Positions 47,370 through 59,321 of a stretch of 64,000 bases of DNA are shown in pieces. The first letter of the stretch is position 1; each line of letters begins with the position of its first letter. The stretch spans positions 434,001 through 498,000 of the forward strand of contig JAECYW010000031.1 in NCBI GenBank assembly GCA_023014335.1, written 5' to 3'. Position numbers and translations under genes: made by a program. Origin of the DNA: Galerina marginata. Taxonomy: Eukaryota; Basidiomycota; Agaricomycetes; Agaricales; Galerinaceae. The notes beneath the pieces are model-generated. The model did no database searches, had not been told where the DNA came from, and worked only from the letters and a program-made list of their open reading frames with translations.

Positions 47370-47538
47370 CTGCGGCGGCCCGACTATTTTGATGGGGGTG
47401 CAAAATCCGAAAGCAGGTTGTTTGAATTTTGCCTACCCCGATTTTGCCAATCCGATGGGTGGGGACACGTGACTTGGCAAAATCCAAACTACCTGCCTCG
47501 TATTTTGCATCCCCCGCAAAATAGTCCGGCCGCAGCAG
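47370..47538. mobile_element. 169 bp foldback MITE
   Basis: Long inverted arms: the left arm reads CTGCGGCGGCCCGACTATTT, the mirrored right arm CTGCTGCGGCCGGACTATTT. Pairing continues through GGGGGTGCAAAAT, GCAGGT and ATTTTGCC. One arm recurs at 15930-16021. The element abuts the dispersed repeat at 47568. Confidence 0.75.
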
Positions 47539-47567
47539 TGTCAGTGGCTGTGCAGTCCACCACAGCC

Positions 47568-47629
47568 TGGTGTCAGCCGCAGCATCGGGTTAATCTCGGA
47601 CACCGGTGTTCAGCGCTCAGCAATGGACC
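47568..47629 (-). repeat. Dispersed repeat, copy 2
   Basis: Reverse-strand copy of 38737-38798, sharing ATTGCTGAGCGCTGAACACC and CTGCGGCTGACACCA. Confidence 0.6.
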
Positions 47630-47847
47630 ATACCGGTTAAAACTCACCTCACTGCCCCCCGCCTGTGCTACTCATTTCTTCGTGTTATGTCGGTTGCGCC
47701 CGGATAACGTGTGAGGTGCAGGCAAAGGTTGGCGGTACCCAGCAGTACCCTGGGTTGCACATTGCCTGCGCGTTACAATTGACACCCATCATTCCGATAT
47801 TGGGACCTCGCCTGTTACTCCTCTTCCTACGAGTCTATCCTCCGATT

Positions 47848-50740
47848 ATGCTCTCTAACGACAGTGAAAGACTTCCTCCCATCCTCGCTGTTGTTATCGG
47901 GATCAATAGATATAGTCACCCTGAAGTAGAAAACCTCTGTGGGGCCGTCGAGGACGCCAATGCATTCAAAGTATTTTTGAAGGGTCGCTTGGAGGTCCCT
48001 GAGGCCAATATTTTCAGTCTGCAAGACGAGGCAGCATCCCGAGACGCCATTCTCTCTTCCTTTTCATGGCTCCGAGACAACGTCGAATATAAGAAGAACG
48101 AGGCCGCGATGATCTTCTACTTTGCTGGCCAGGGCGAACAATCCGTTCAAGGTGTGGAATGGACCGGGGGGTTAACGGTCGCTGAAAGTTCGGAGAACAT
48201 CTGGCCCAGTGATATAAGCCCTACCAGGTACAACGAGGACGATGACGATACTACGGTTCCGGGCATTTCATATGGCACGATATCTGCCCTGCTTCATTTG
48301 GTTTCAGATTCCAAAGGGAACAACATTGTAATTGACTTCCATTTCTCAGCCCTATGCTATGTATTCATTGATAATTTTTCATTCCAATTTCCAGACTGTC
48401 ATCCTAGATTGCTGCCGCCACTTTCCCCCCGACTTTTCAATTGAAGACGATTGGCGGTTACACAAGCCTGCCGGGATTAATGGCAGACGGGTAATCCAGT
48501 GTCTCTACTCAGCTGAATGGTTTTTTCCTGGTGTTTTAATCACAGCGTGTGGGAAGAATAAAGGCGCTCTCGAATACCGACCTACAAAACAAGGTCTTTT
48601 TACACGAAGTCTTTTAAAAGCTCTGGACAGTGATGACTTCCACACGCTCAGCTATATCTCTGTGATGCACAAACTTCGGATTTCTGAGCTGTAAGGTCCA
48701 CTCATACGTTGGTTAGCCTCAGCTTACAACAGCCATGATAGGCAGACACCACATTGCGAAGGCGAAGGAATATATTGGCGCCTATTCAATAACCAAGCTT
48801 CTGGCGCTAACCCGTCCTTTATCTTGACAAAACGTGTACGAGATGGCCCTATAACCCTCGAAGCCGGCTCTGCACAGGGAATTGTTGTAGGGTCCCGGTT
48901 TGCCATCTACCGCACCAACTTAACGGACACCGCAATGCTACACAATCCCTGCCTTGGACACCTTGTTGTAACAAAGGTCGACATTTTTTCTTCCACACTT
49001 GATTTCATTCGCGATGCCGGCAGAATTCGATTACCATGGCAATTTTACTGCAAACTCGTTCAACACGGCAGTATCACGGGGATATCTCTTTATAGTGCAA
49101 ATCGAGCATGGCTGGAATCAATATTTCCTCCAAACTCGCCGACTCTAAAGGGGTCAGTTACCATTGTCGACAACGTTCAAAGCTGCGATCTCGTAATTAA
49201 CGCCATGGATGGTAAAGTTTACTTCGATCAGCACAGGCACATGATAACACCGACCATCGGCTCCCGGTTACGCCATACAGTAGACGTCGAAGATGTTGAT
49301 GCCATTCGTGAAGTGGTAAATGGTTCACTCCAATTCTACCACCACCTCACTCGCACTGCACCATATATACTCAAGGCGATTTCGGTGGAGCTTAAAGAAC
49401 TCAAGGCAGAAGTGGACAAAGACTGTGTTAAGTTACTCCACCCGATCGGTAAAAATCTGTTCGCAAAAGAGCCAGCAAGGGTCGTGGTTGACCCAAATAC
49501 CCAGTGCATCAGAGAAAAGGTGCGCGGCTTACATGGCGGTATAGGAGCTGTAAAAATTACTTATAATGTCCGCAAGTCGTTAAAATGTTAGCAAGTCTCA
49601 CAAGCGCATTGTAATCTCCCATATTAGAGACACTATTATTAAAAACTCTGTAAGGTTTCTGATCATTATAAGGGTTTCCATGGTCACAATCCATTATAAG
49701 CGGTGCAGGCGCGCCAAATTTGCGAATAGACAAAAGGTTTATTATCCTCCAACGGCAGTCGTAGCATTTTAATTTTTACCTTTACCGAGAGTCGAACACG
49801 GAAGCCCGACAAGACAAATTTGGAGCTCTTAACCGTTATACCACAGCGGCTTGATAACAGGAAGTAAACTTACTCAATAAGTAAGCCGATTTCCCTTTTT
49901 GGTTACAGGCGCCCAACACAAGGCATTACAATGCGTAAAAAGCCTTTTTACCGTATTATTAGGTGTATTGCGATGGGCTCAGAAGTATTTCATGCACATA
50001 GGAGGCAAGTAAATTATTCCGAACACTTACGAGGTGGCTAAAAATATTCTATCCTAACTCAAGACGCGTGTAATCAACATGGAATTATTCTCGTGCCGTG
50101 TGAACATGGCAAGGCGATCTAAGCGACACGCCTTTTTGCTGATGTGGGTATACATAATGTCCATCTGCAACGACGGCGACCTACCACTTTACCCTTACCT
50201 TTTCTACTTTAACCCCGCCAACTTAACAATCAGTAGGTTTTCCGGTCAACCAACATTGAAAGTATGGAATCTGACTGCGAAACAGTTGACTGTTACAAGC
50301 CGCCCGTCGGCGGCGGCCAGGCTCGTCTTACAAGTGGTGTGGGAGCCCCTCTGCTACCAAAGTCACAGATACGCATACGATTTGACAGCAGTGAAAATAG
50401 CCCATGGCGGTTCCAGATCCCCACAGAAGAGACAAGAGGTCTTGGTTTTTTTCGGCTCTTTTTATCCACGCGACCCGCCTATTTTGACAACATCCTGCAG
50501 GAGGTGACGCCATTTGTCAGTGGTTTCGTACACAACGGAAAACCAACTGCGACAGAATTTCCCAAGGTAGAAACATTTGCGCCTATAGGTGGCAGAAAAG
50601 GAGTCGCTAAGGCAGAAAGGTGGGCAGTCCAATCATTCCCTGTGATAATGGACTCCGTGATGCCAGCTTCGAAGGGACAGTACCTGCAGGATTATGGTCG
50701 TGCTTTCGCAGAAGCCTTTGTTTCTTTAATATGTAGATAA
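47848..50740 (+). CDS. Caspase-like (C14) protein with altered catalytic His
   Basis: Exons 47848-48327, 48395-48690 and 48742 to about 49575 join in frame through a caspase p20-like domain: LAVVIGINRY (start), LCGAVEDANAF, FYFAGQGEQ (residues 90-98) and TVILDCC (161-167). The QTPHCEG segment follows, as in agaricomycete caspase-like proteins of about 700 residues. The family's C-terminal region is found further on, at about 50160-50740 (LYPYLFYFN; DCYKPP; FFRLFLSTRP), so the gene probably continues there across roughly 550 bp of unspliced or inserted DNA. A frame change near 50232-50262 requires a short intron or is a lesion. The expected catalytic His of FxxAGHG is Gln95 while Cys in DCC is kept. 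Proteolytic activity is therefore doubtful. Confidence 0.75.
49780..49852 (-). ncRNA. tRNA-like sequence, possible SINE head
   Basis: On the minus strand, A-box-like TGGTATAACGG (49843-49833) and B-box-like GTTCGACTCTC (about 49797-49787) have tRNA spacing, and a T stem CCGTG/CTCGG is mostly paired. The acceptor ends do not pair, so a working tRNA is unlikely. It lies between the two coding parts of the caspase-like gene. Confidence 0.4.
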
Positions 50741-51746
50741 GGGTTGAAGATGCATGGAGAAGTAGAGTGACTTTATTTTAGGAGGAAGACCAAATATTCC
50801 CTTCATCATATGCCAGTAATACAAGCAGTGTTCGACCGCCTCTGGAGTGAGAGGAGCGCAAGAGGAGCGACATTACATAGCCCCCACCGATGTAGTAGTC
50901 AAGGGGGCACCGAGACTCGAAAAACAACACGGGGTCGATTTTTTTCTTTAAGGTCTGGCCAACACCCCCCCTCCCGTACGACAGAGGGGGAGGAAGAGGA
51001 AGAAAGTAGCACGCAGGCAGGACATAGACGGATAGAAAAAAGGAAAAGCAAAGGTAAGACTGAAACAAACATGGGATCACGACTACGATGAGACGAGAAC
51101 GTACCTTCAACAGAAGAACCACGACTCGTCTTCCCAATGGGCGGCTTCCTTCGCCCTGCCCCGTAACGCCAAGCTCAGCATGAACTGGTTCATCGTCATC
51201 ATCGCCTGTGATACTCAGGCTGTTGTGTGCCCTACGGCAGACGCGCACGCACAGACGTCCCTCCTGCCCGCGTATGGGTGAGATGGAGTAAGCGGAGGAG
51301 AAGGCAAGGCACGCGATCTTCGATCACGATGGAGGACAGGTTACGGAAGGGAGGGGAGAGGGGGTACGCCTGTGTTTGTGCGTTATAGATAAGCTTGGAC
51401 CTGGACCTGGAGCGGCGGCGCTGACTGCTGGCTATTCAGGAAGTCGAAGACGAAGACGGCGGGGGCAGGTATGTATGTACGCGTTCTTCTTTCTGCGCTG
51501 CGGACGTACTTACTCGGAAGATACGTGGGCGGGGCGGGGAGGGGCGGGGCCCTCAGTTTCACCTTCACTTTTGACTTCCTGTGGCATGGAAGACGATGAT
51601 GAGGAAGGGCTGAAAGAGGGGCAAGTGAAAGCGGCAGATCAAAAAAAAACATTTTACGTAAGTTTGATCCGCTTTCATCATCTCGTCATCTCTACTGCGA
51701 GATGTCTGAACATCGCCCTCTCACTCTCACTCTTCCTTAAATCACA
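50741..51746. other. No confident gene
   Basis: Pyrimidine/purine-skewed frames on the minus strand (156 codons, 51248-50778; 89 codons, 51652-51383) have no known domain. 50990-51130 is similar to 47000-47290. Confidence 0.35.
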
Positions 51747-52824
51747 ATGCCCTCCCAGTCAATCGAACCAGACTACCCCTCCGGCTCATTCCCACTCACC
51801 CCCATCCCGCCCGCCGAACTCGCCGCTTTAACCACAGCATACGACGGTAAACGATGCATCTTAACCCAAAGACAAGACGGGGTTGACTGGGCGCAGCTCA
51901 TTCCTCTCGATATCGATGAACCGTGGCAGGCGAGAAGGGTACGATTCTTATATTTTTATATTATGACGCTCTATTATGATTTATATCATACTTGATCACA
52001 TTCGCTCGCTGGCAACTTCGAATTCCCAGATCTCGACCGCCAATTCGCTCAACCTCGTCTCCTCCGAGTTCGATGCAGTGTGTAGAGGGAATATCATACC
52101 TCGTGAGTAAGATTCCTTTAACCGCATCGGCTAAGAGTCAGAACTGATCTCTATCTCTCCAGTCAACCAAGCGGACCACGCATCCTTCTCCGCTCACACA
52201 TGGACAATCTATCCCACCCTCCCCACTCTTCTACGTCTCATCGAACACGAAGAATCCCAGCTCCTCCACCACCACCTCCTCATCGCAGCTAACACGCCCG
52301 ACCCCGGTAGACCATCTTACGAAGAGTTTTACGGGACGCTCGATTCAGAGTCGGGCCTGGGCCTACCCTACGACGTCCATTTCGGGGCGGATTTTACTGA
52401 TAACGTCGTCGCCAGGAATCGGGATCGCAGATTCTATAGAGTGAGGAGCGAGGATGGAACTCCGACGGATCCATTCCCCACTCTCTCGCTGGTCTGCAAT
52501 GTGAATGTGGTAGTCATGATGCGCACTTCCGCGTTGGCAGGGCCGATGCTGACCCCGTCTTCGGTTAGCATCAAGTCAAACTCTGTTCGTCTCCGCTTGT
52601 ACTGACAACTGAACGGTGGTATATATATTATAATCACCTAGCAAGCGCTCGTGCTAGGCGCCTACCTCATCACGCTCTGGTCCGCAGACCCGCGTCAAAT
52701 CTCTCTTCATCTCCGTCTCCGTCCAGTCTTTCTGCCCCCTTTTAATTTCCCAACCACCGACTCGCGGAATCCTGTCCTGAACCCCTCGACTTCCGACTCG
52801 CACTCGTTTCTCGACTCTCTTTGA
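51747..52824 (+). CDS. Unrecognised four-exon protein
   Basis: Exons 51747-51938, 52030-52102, 52163-52584 and 52642-52824 join in frame to 289 residues. Introns of 91, 60 and 57 bp have acceptable borders. The N-terminal MPSQSIEPDYPSGSFPLTP precedes a region with NSLNLVSSEFDAVCRGNIIP, LNQADHASFSAHTW and PTLLRLIEHEE. The organisation resembles agaricomycete proteins of unknown function with a short conserved core. No catalytic motif, signal peptide or membrane segment is clear. Confidence 0.5.
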
Positions 52825-53979
52825 ACAATTTGAACTTGACTGACCGTTACAGTCTCCTCCTTGCCGGTGCGTACCACTTCCCACCAAAACGGCGGTCGGA
52901 CGGCTGTCTGTATACTACTTACCGACTCAGAGATCGACCGAGGATTCATCATCATGCTCCTTCATGCTGGTTCCTGAGATGGACCAACCAAGAGGGTAAT
53001 GATACTTGGTCGATGTTCATGACAACTTTGATTTGTCCCAAGGACCCTCAGTACACTGTAGACCTCTACATTTCGGTCGACGCCTTCATCTAAGTAATTT
53101 TGCTTACCTCGACGCCGCGTGCTTTGTCCAGATAGCCGCTCGTCGTCATCTCCACTCTCGAGTCTCGAAAGGTTCATTCTCATTCACTCTTCTCCTCTCC
53201 CACTTTTTCTCCTTCTCCCTCCCCCCTCCCTCTTCCAAGCAAAATTGGAATGGAGTCCTCACCCGTCTCCCATACCATCAGGTTCGCTCAACTTGAAGCT
53301 CATCCTACCCAGTAACCCAGGACGATCAATCCTACGATATGAGGTTCGTGGAATGTCACCAGTAATCAAAATTAACGCTCCTATGTAAATACATATCCCT
53401 AATTATCGAGCTGCAGGATTCCTGAGGTAATCCAGCTCAGCTTGCGACACCTAGTCCACGATATCTAAATTGCGAAACTAGACATTCAGGTATCATCTGG
53501 GTTATAACACTTTCCTGTCGCCTAACTGAAATGGGAAAGGAATGGGATTCGGTCACTAGAACTGGTATCTTGTCAATGGCCGAGGTGCCCGTAGATTAGA
53601 TAAACTGGATCCTATCAGTGGCTGTGACTGTGCCGTTTTACGTTTTGGGATGGGAAATCCATTCTCGTCCGCAACGCCAACCTGCTCACCTACTCGATGC
53701 ATCACCGAGACCCAGCTTCCTCAGGCTATAGCAGAGACTGACTGACGACTTCAACTGTTAATGTGATAACGAGAACTCTCAGGGGGAACCGCAGTATGAA
53801 GGCGGTGCTTGCCTGTTCCGGCGCGGCTGTGGCTAGATATTCATTAGGCACAGCTGTTCAACGTTCAACGTTCAACCGTCGAACTTCATTGACATCCCTC
53901 TCTCCTCCTCCAACCACGCGCTCTCTATACCTGAGACCATTCAACAGTCTTCTCAGGTTCTTTTGAGCGGTTTCTCCCA
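52825..53979. other. No recognisable gene
   Basis: Frames up to 96 codons without domains. The final 200 bp should hold the promoter of the gene at 53980. Confidence 0.4.
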
Positions 53980-55363
53980 ATGGCCACTCCCTACCCCAGA
54001 GCCACGAGACGATCCTCCGCCGGACTATCGGTGAGTTCTAGATCTGCATCTTGTTTGAACTTCTTATTCGTACATCGTCGGCTAATTTTACAACTACCAA
54101 GGCAGCAGCACCAACTACTCCGGAAAGTGACCCTTACCATGACCAGGAAGCCATTGCGAAACTAACCGCTCGCTTCATCACGCATCTATTCGCCTGCCCC
54201 GATTACCCGCCAGCTTCGAGCCTGAGTTATTCTCAAGCAAAGCTACCATACTTCGTAGCGTATGCCCGGCATATAGCAAATCCCACCTATCGACCGTCCT
54301 TTGTATCCAAGCAGACTAGGTCAGACGAGAAGTCTGTCGAGAAGGAAAACAAGTCAGATCTGAATGGCGGCAACAACTCCGGGCAAGGCTCGCCTCACGA
54401 AGATACAGACGAGAAGCTCGGATTTCCTTGGGATGATGATCACTCGGGTGGCAGCAGTCACGACGAAGGCTCCGATGAACTAAACTCAGATGACAATCCA
54501 GCCAGCCCTTTTTTGCCCAAAAGCCTGGATGTAAGTAAGCCTTCCGCCGACTGCAGATCCTGCAAAGCCGGAGACAAGCAGCCACTGATCGCCTGCCCCA
54601 CGCAGGTACGCATGTTCGCCAACGCTCGAAATTTCTCGATACGCGACCCCGCGATCAACAACGCTGGTCGTGATATAACGATACACCACCACCACAGCCA
54701 TTTCTACCAAGAGCCGCAGGTACTGTACATCTTTTTAAGCCACGTTTGACTCTGTGGACGGGTCTTCTTACGGGAGATTGCTTAGGGGGTTTTGGATTAT
54801 CAACCTCACTGGTACAGTCTGCTTTCAGTGAGTAAACTTTACTAGCCCCAGAAAGTCACTGTAGCGATTTAACTCTGCCTAGTGGCGGAACCGGGGATCT
54901 ACTATGGTAAGTCGAACGATGTTTTACACGCGCTGTAGAATTTGAGCGTTCCTCATAGTTCCACCTCGTCGCCGAAACGATCAAGAAACTCCTGCCTCTT
55001 GGTTTTTCGCCGTCTGTAAGTTTCATTGTCGAGTTACATCTGTCTCGGGATGATACTTAGCTGTCTTCTATACAGTCAGAAATCGACTTAAATGTATGTT
55101 CATACCCTCTCGATAACATAAGTATCGGCATCTTACTAGCTCGTTTACAGGAGACAGCTGCTGAAGACGTATTTAAATACCCTCGCTTGCACGGCGTGAA
55201 GGTCGTCGAGAGTAAAACGACCATGTGCTTTCCAGGATCCATAATCCAGACGTTGTATGTGATATTCACGTTCTTTTCGCGTGTTTCCTGTGTCATGTTT
55301 CTATCGCCTTTTCGTTTTCAGGTCAAGCATCCGGTATTCCTTCCTCTGATTGAAAGGATATAG
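53980..55363 (+). CDS. Chimeric protein: cyclin-like N-terminal piece plus NLR-type short motif
   Basis: Clear exons are 53980-54030, 54102-54530 and 54606-54719 (GTGAGT, GTAAGT and GTACTG donors). Later exons near 54887-54909, 54960-55017, 55078-55095, 55151-55258 and 55322-55363 are less certain. Residues 18-65 (HDQEAIAKLTARFITHLFAC, then SQAKLPYFVAYARH) resemble the start of PHO80-type cyclins, but the cyclin box is not continued. An acidic Asp/Ser/Gly linker follows. Exon 3 then encodes MFANARNFSIRDPAINNAG, the same kind of motif found at the start of the NACHT protein. The final part ends VKHPVFLPLIERI. Function unknown. Confidence 0.5.
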
Positions 55364-57327
55364 GGCCTCAAATTTCAAACCGTACTCGCCCGACCAGCAC
55401 CTCTCAGGCGAGATTGTGATATTTGAACTCCGCGATTGGATGACTTTTATAATGAACCCGGAATGAAATGACGACTCAGACACTGCTTAATTGAACGGAA
55501 AAATCATCAAAAGAGAAGCGGCTGGACCCCTGAAAACACCAAAAACGACGCGACGAAAAGAAAAGAGGGCCGGACCTGAAACATTCGAAAGCATCCAAAA
55601 AACGACAACCAAAAATAGGCTGGACCTTAAACGTCGCAAAACGTCCGTAACCGTAAAAAACAACAAAAGGCACCAAAAACCAAAACCAATAAACCAGAAA
55701 ACAACTCGAAACAAAAGAGGATACTTTACTGCCCATTGAGATGTAGCCATCAATTCCAGGTTCGAAGGTCTTCGTCATGATCTTTTCTTTTACTCCTCCG
55801 CTCTTCTCTATCACGCATATACCCTGATTTCAATTGTCTTTCTCTCTTATACCATCGTCTCAGCCCACTTGGCATTATTCGGCGTACTTACAGCAGACAA
55901 TTTTGTATATAAGTACTCCCAGCAGGACCTCCATCAACATTGATTATTTAACCGCTAAAATCTGGGAATTTGGAAACCTATATTCCAGGAAACCTGTCCC
56001 TGACCATAATCCCAGCCCTCGCCAAACCCGACCACCCCTTTCCCAAATGTAGTATGTTTTCTGGAAAATTACCTTTCCACGTTTCTCAGGTTTCCGGAAA
56101 GCCAAGAAAAACTGGCGCAAGATCGGTGGAAACTGGATACTAAATTGGCCGCCCATTTCTCGAGTCTCTGCAGCCGTTTTTTCACCATAAACGACGGAGG
56201 AGAGATAATTTTATCTGCTCCTTTCTCAGCCATCCTATACTTATATATATGCAACGTGCCAACTCCCAATAATTTTTACCATTTATCATTGAATGAGACA
56301 GCGAAGGCTCCCCTCCGACAGTATCGACACGCGTGCTGTCAAAGAGAGGCGGAGCGCCTGTTTATACCGTAAGACAGGAAGCGGGCGCCGGACGGTGACC
56401 TTCGTACTGTTAGAAGGGGAACTAATAACCATGATCCCCGTCTTCGTGCATTTGTGCTAATGTTCGGGGTTGTGGATCGCGATCGCATGTTACTATTAGT
56501 GGCCGCAGCGCCCTGGCTTTTCTGAAAGGGTTGTGTCACTAGGGTCTTTCACATCAAATGACGGAATAGCTGAAATAGGACTTCTAAGTTCACCGAGGTC
56601 GTGAAGTGGGATGTGCAGGCACGGAGACCTACGAAAATGCATCTTACCCTTGGAACCTGCTTTTTACATGATGCTCGTATGACTTTTCACCCCCTTTTAC
56701 GACTCTACGAGATGGCAGCGAATACCTTGTATGTAAGTAGGGTCAATTCAGGTTGATGGGAATCTGAACCGCCTGCAAGGACAACACTCTCAACCGAACT
56801 TGAATATTCAACATTATCCCCGGATAAGTTGAGCCAGGCTAGGCTGGCTATGCATGCGTTGAACCCCCCATATTGTACTTACGAAAGGTGAGATCCTACA
56901 TCCGTAGAACTGATGGCTTCCAGCAGCGTCAATCACTGAAACAGATGGTACGCGACTCACTCCACTGCTTCCAACCCTGCAATTAGTCGTCCCCCTATTA
57001 ATAGGGGTTTAACAATACCATGAGCCAGGGCATGAAGTCTAACTTTCTTTTACATTAAGTGGATGGGGCCATTACCTGGTGAGGCTATTCGGCCCCTAAA
57101 AGTTGGTCGCTAATTTACATCACCCCCATTAGGCAAAAATATCGTGGAATCGCAGCAAATCTGCGACCTCAGCGCAAGACTCAAGATAATTTTCGCTGAT
57201 CAACATTTAAGCTACCGCTGAGACTTAATATCCCGGTACAGGGCCGAGGCTACCACAGCACCTCGATTGGCGCCAGTACTTTATAAACTGCTGCGATAAG
57301 TCCCCAACCTCTATACCATCTTGGCAC
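55364..57327. other. No recognisable gene
   Basis: An A-rich, Lys-coding frame (55491-55739) looks compositional. No domain, inverted repeat or tRNA was recognised in the rest. Confidence 0.35.
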
Positions 57328-58479
57328 ATGTCATCCCTACCGACGTGAATCTTTATTTTTCACTCCTTGCTTCTGTTTGTCTCGCTCACTTTGTCGCTTT
57401 TCTAGAAGTACCACTGGCAGTGACGCTGAAGCCCGGAAAGAAGATCGTGAGGCTGACCGCTTCACCTGCGAGAAATACAGTGCGGGCGTCTCTTTTCGGG
57501 ACAAACAAACGGGTAAATTTACGGTCAAGCAATGGGGGGTTCAGACGTCGACCTGCTACGTGTACGATCAAATATACCAACTTTCTTATCCAACACCTGA
57601 TCTGTTTTGGTTTCAAAATAGTCCTTCAGCCCCTGCCACTGGAAAGCTCATCGTCAACACTCCGGAGAGTGTAGCTGAAGGGCTCTCACTACCTCCATCC
57701 AAGCGTAGGCGGACGAAACGTACAGAGGAGGAGCGCATCAAATACTTTCGTGGAGATCCATATGCCCGGCGATTCGAGGCCTATCAAGTGCTTTGTGCTT
57801 CCTGCGACAAATGGATTCGACTGCGCCAAAATTCGACATACTGCCCAATTCCCTGGGAGATTCATCGAAAAATCTGTCTCGCAAAAAACATGTGCACATT
57901 TCAAAATTTTATGCTCGTTCCGTAATCTGACATTTGTTGCCAGCCACAATAAGAAAATTGGCGCTCTCGAACTTGAAGAGAGGGGCCTTCTGCCTTCCGA
58001 GGACGCCGATGTGCACATGTCCGAACTTGACTCAGAGCAGCTCTCATCGAGCACGAGGGTCAGCATGCCCCCCGGCGAGGAATTCCACGAAGGAAAAGAG
58101 CCACCTTGTCCCGAAAATGATTGTGAGGGCCGTGACCGGTCAGCTCCTGAAGACGATCCATCTAGCAACGAATGTGACAATGTTGGTGCTGAGTCCGCTG
58201 ACCCGAGGGAAGATTCCGAGTCGTCTCCCGAAAATTGTCCAAAGGTAAGCACCCCCGTTGGCCCATATGCTCGGAGTCATCCCTGACTGACGAGTACAGG
58301 TGCAAATGTTCTCTGAGGCCCATCGTGTATCCATGCGCGAAACAAGCATCACCAATGCGGGAGGAAATATAACGATAATTAACAACTACAACTATTTCTA
58401 CCCAGGCTCGCTGGCAGAGGTCTTTCTTTCTTTAACCGTGCGATGCATGCTCCCATCACTGACTCTCAGCACATTATAG
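57328..58479 (+). CDS. Cys/His zinc-binding-like protein ending in the NLR-type short motif
   Basis: My model: exons 57328-57344, 57406-57561, 57622-57891, 57944-58244 and 58300-58479, all in phase, 307 residues. It begins MSSLPTSTTGSDAEARKEDR. Around residues 95-145 a basic SKRRRTKRTEEERIKYF leads to LCASCDKWIRL, NSTYCPIPWEIH and KICLAK: a C-x2-C...C...H...C pattern common in agaricomycete proteins and likely zinc-binding. An acidic, Ser-rich linker follows. Exon 5 encodes VQMFSEAHRVSMRETSITNA and GGNITIINNYNYF, matching the motif of the NACHT protein and the gene at 53980. Its use of DNA, RNA or protein partners is unknown; the second donor (GTACGA) is the least certain. Confidence 0.6.
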
Positions 58480-59321
58480 TCTGTCTTGAGTCATTTGCCT
58501 GGCTGGCCCAATCTACCCACGTAGGTCAGTAGCCTGGGTCGACATACAATTTCCCATTTACCCGTAAAATATACCATACTCAAATCCTGAACTCTAGACA
58601 TCCTTACACGAGTTTGGGCTGTCGTTGTCTTTGTCTCCTCATTTCTTGGACATTTTTCATCACGAATGGATGTATGTAGTTATAAAGACTGCAGATTACC
58701 TTTTTCTTTCTGAAAAGCAGAGCGAGCGTGTTGTGCAGTCGCCGGATTGAATCATTGACAGCCAGGTTCGCGGGTCTTGAAATCTTCGCCGTCAAATCCC
58801 TGCCTTGAATCCCATCGTCAATCGCACGGCAGGATTTTAAGAAACAGTAAATGATCCTGTCAATCGGAGTTTGTCACAAAGAACTGCCAAACTCAGACTC
58901 AGCGCACCGGCCTTGATTTCAGACGTAGCTGCTCCAGCAAAAAATGAAGAACCATTCTGCAATCAAATAGGGCTAAAAGCCCTCTGATCCCGGTCTCCGC
59001 CTCTTTGGGAATTTCGAGGCTCAAGCTACTGAGATGTCGAGACTTGCCTCAACGCACAATGTTTCCAGTCCCTCCTTTTGGAGTCGACCCAGCACTAAAA
59101 CGAAAAAGGATGGTGCGGTTCAAGCGTCCAATTTAAAATTGGGATAACATTGATATGGAAATAGGCACCCCACTTGCCTCGTAGGCCGCTCTTCCTGATA
59201 ATAAAAAAGATATTCGATCCTCTCAACCCATCAATCCCACTCTCGTCCCCCGAATCTAACAAACTACAAAATACATCAGCAAAGCCATCAAAAGCCCCGC
59301 AAAAAAAAAGAAAGTAACGCA
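58480..59321. other. No recognisable gene
   Basis: Short frames only. The minus-strand ATG18 fragment begins to its right. Confidence 0.4.

Noticed and set aside
49566..50160. MULE-type insertion with a 9 bp duplication ATAATGTCC
   Set aside because: No inverted repeats at the edges, and joining across the block shifts the reading frame, so the repeated 9-mer may be chance.
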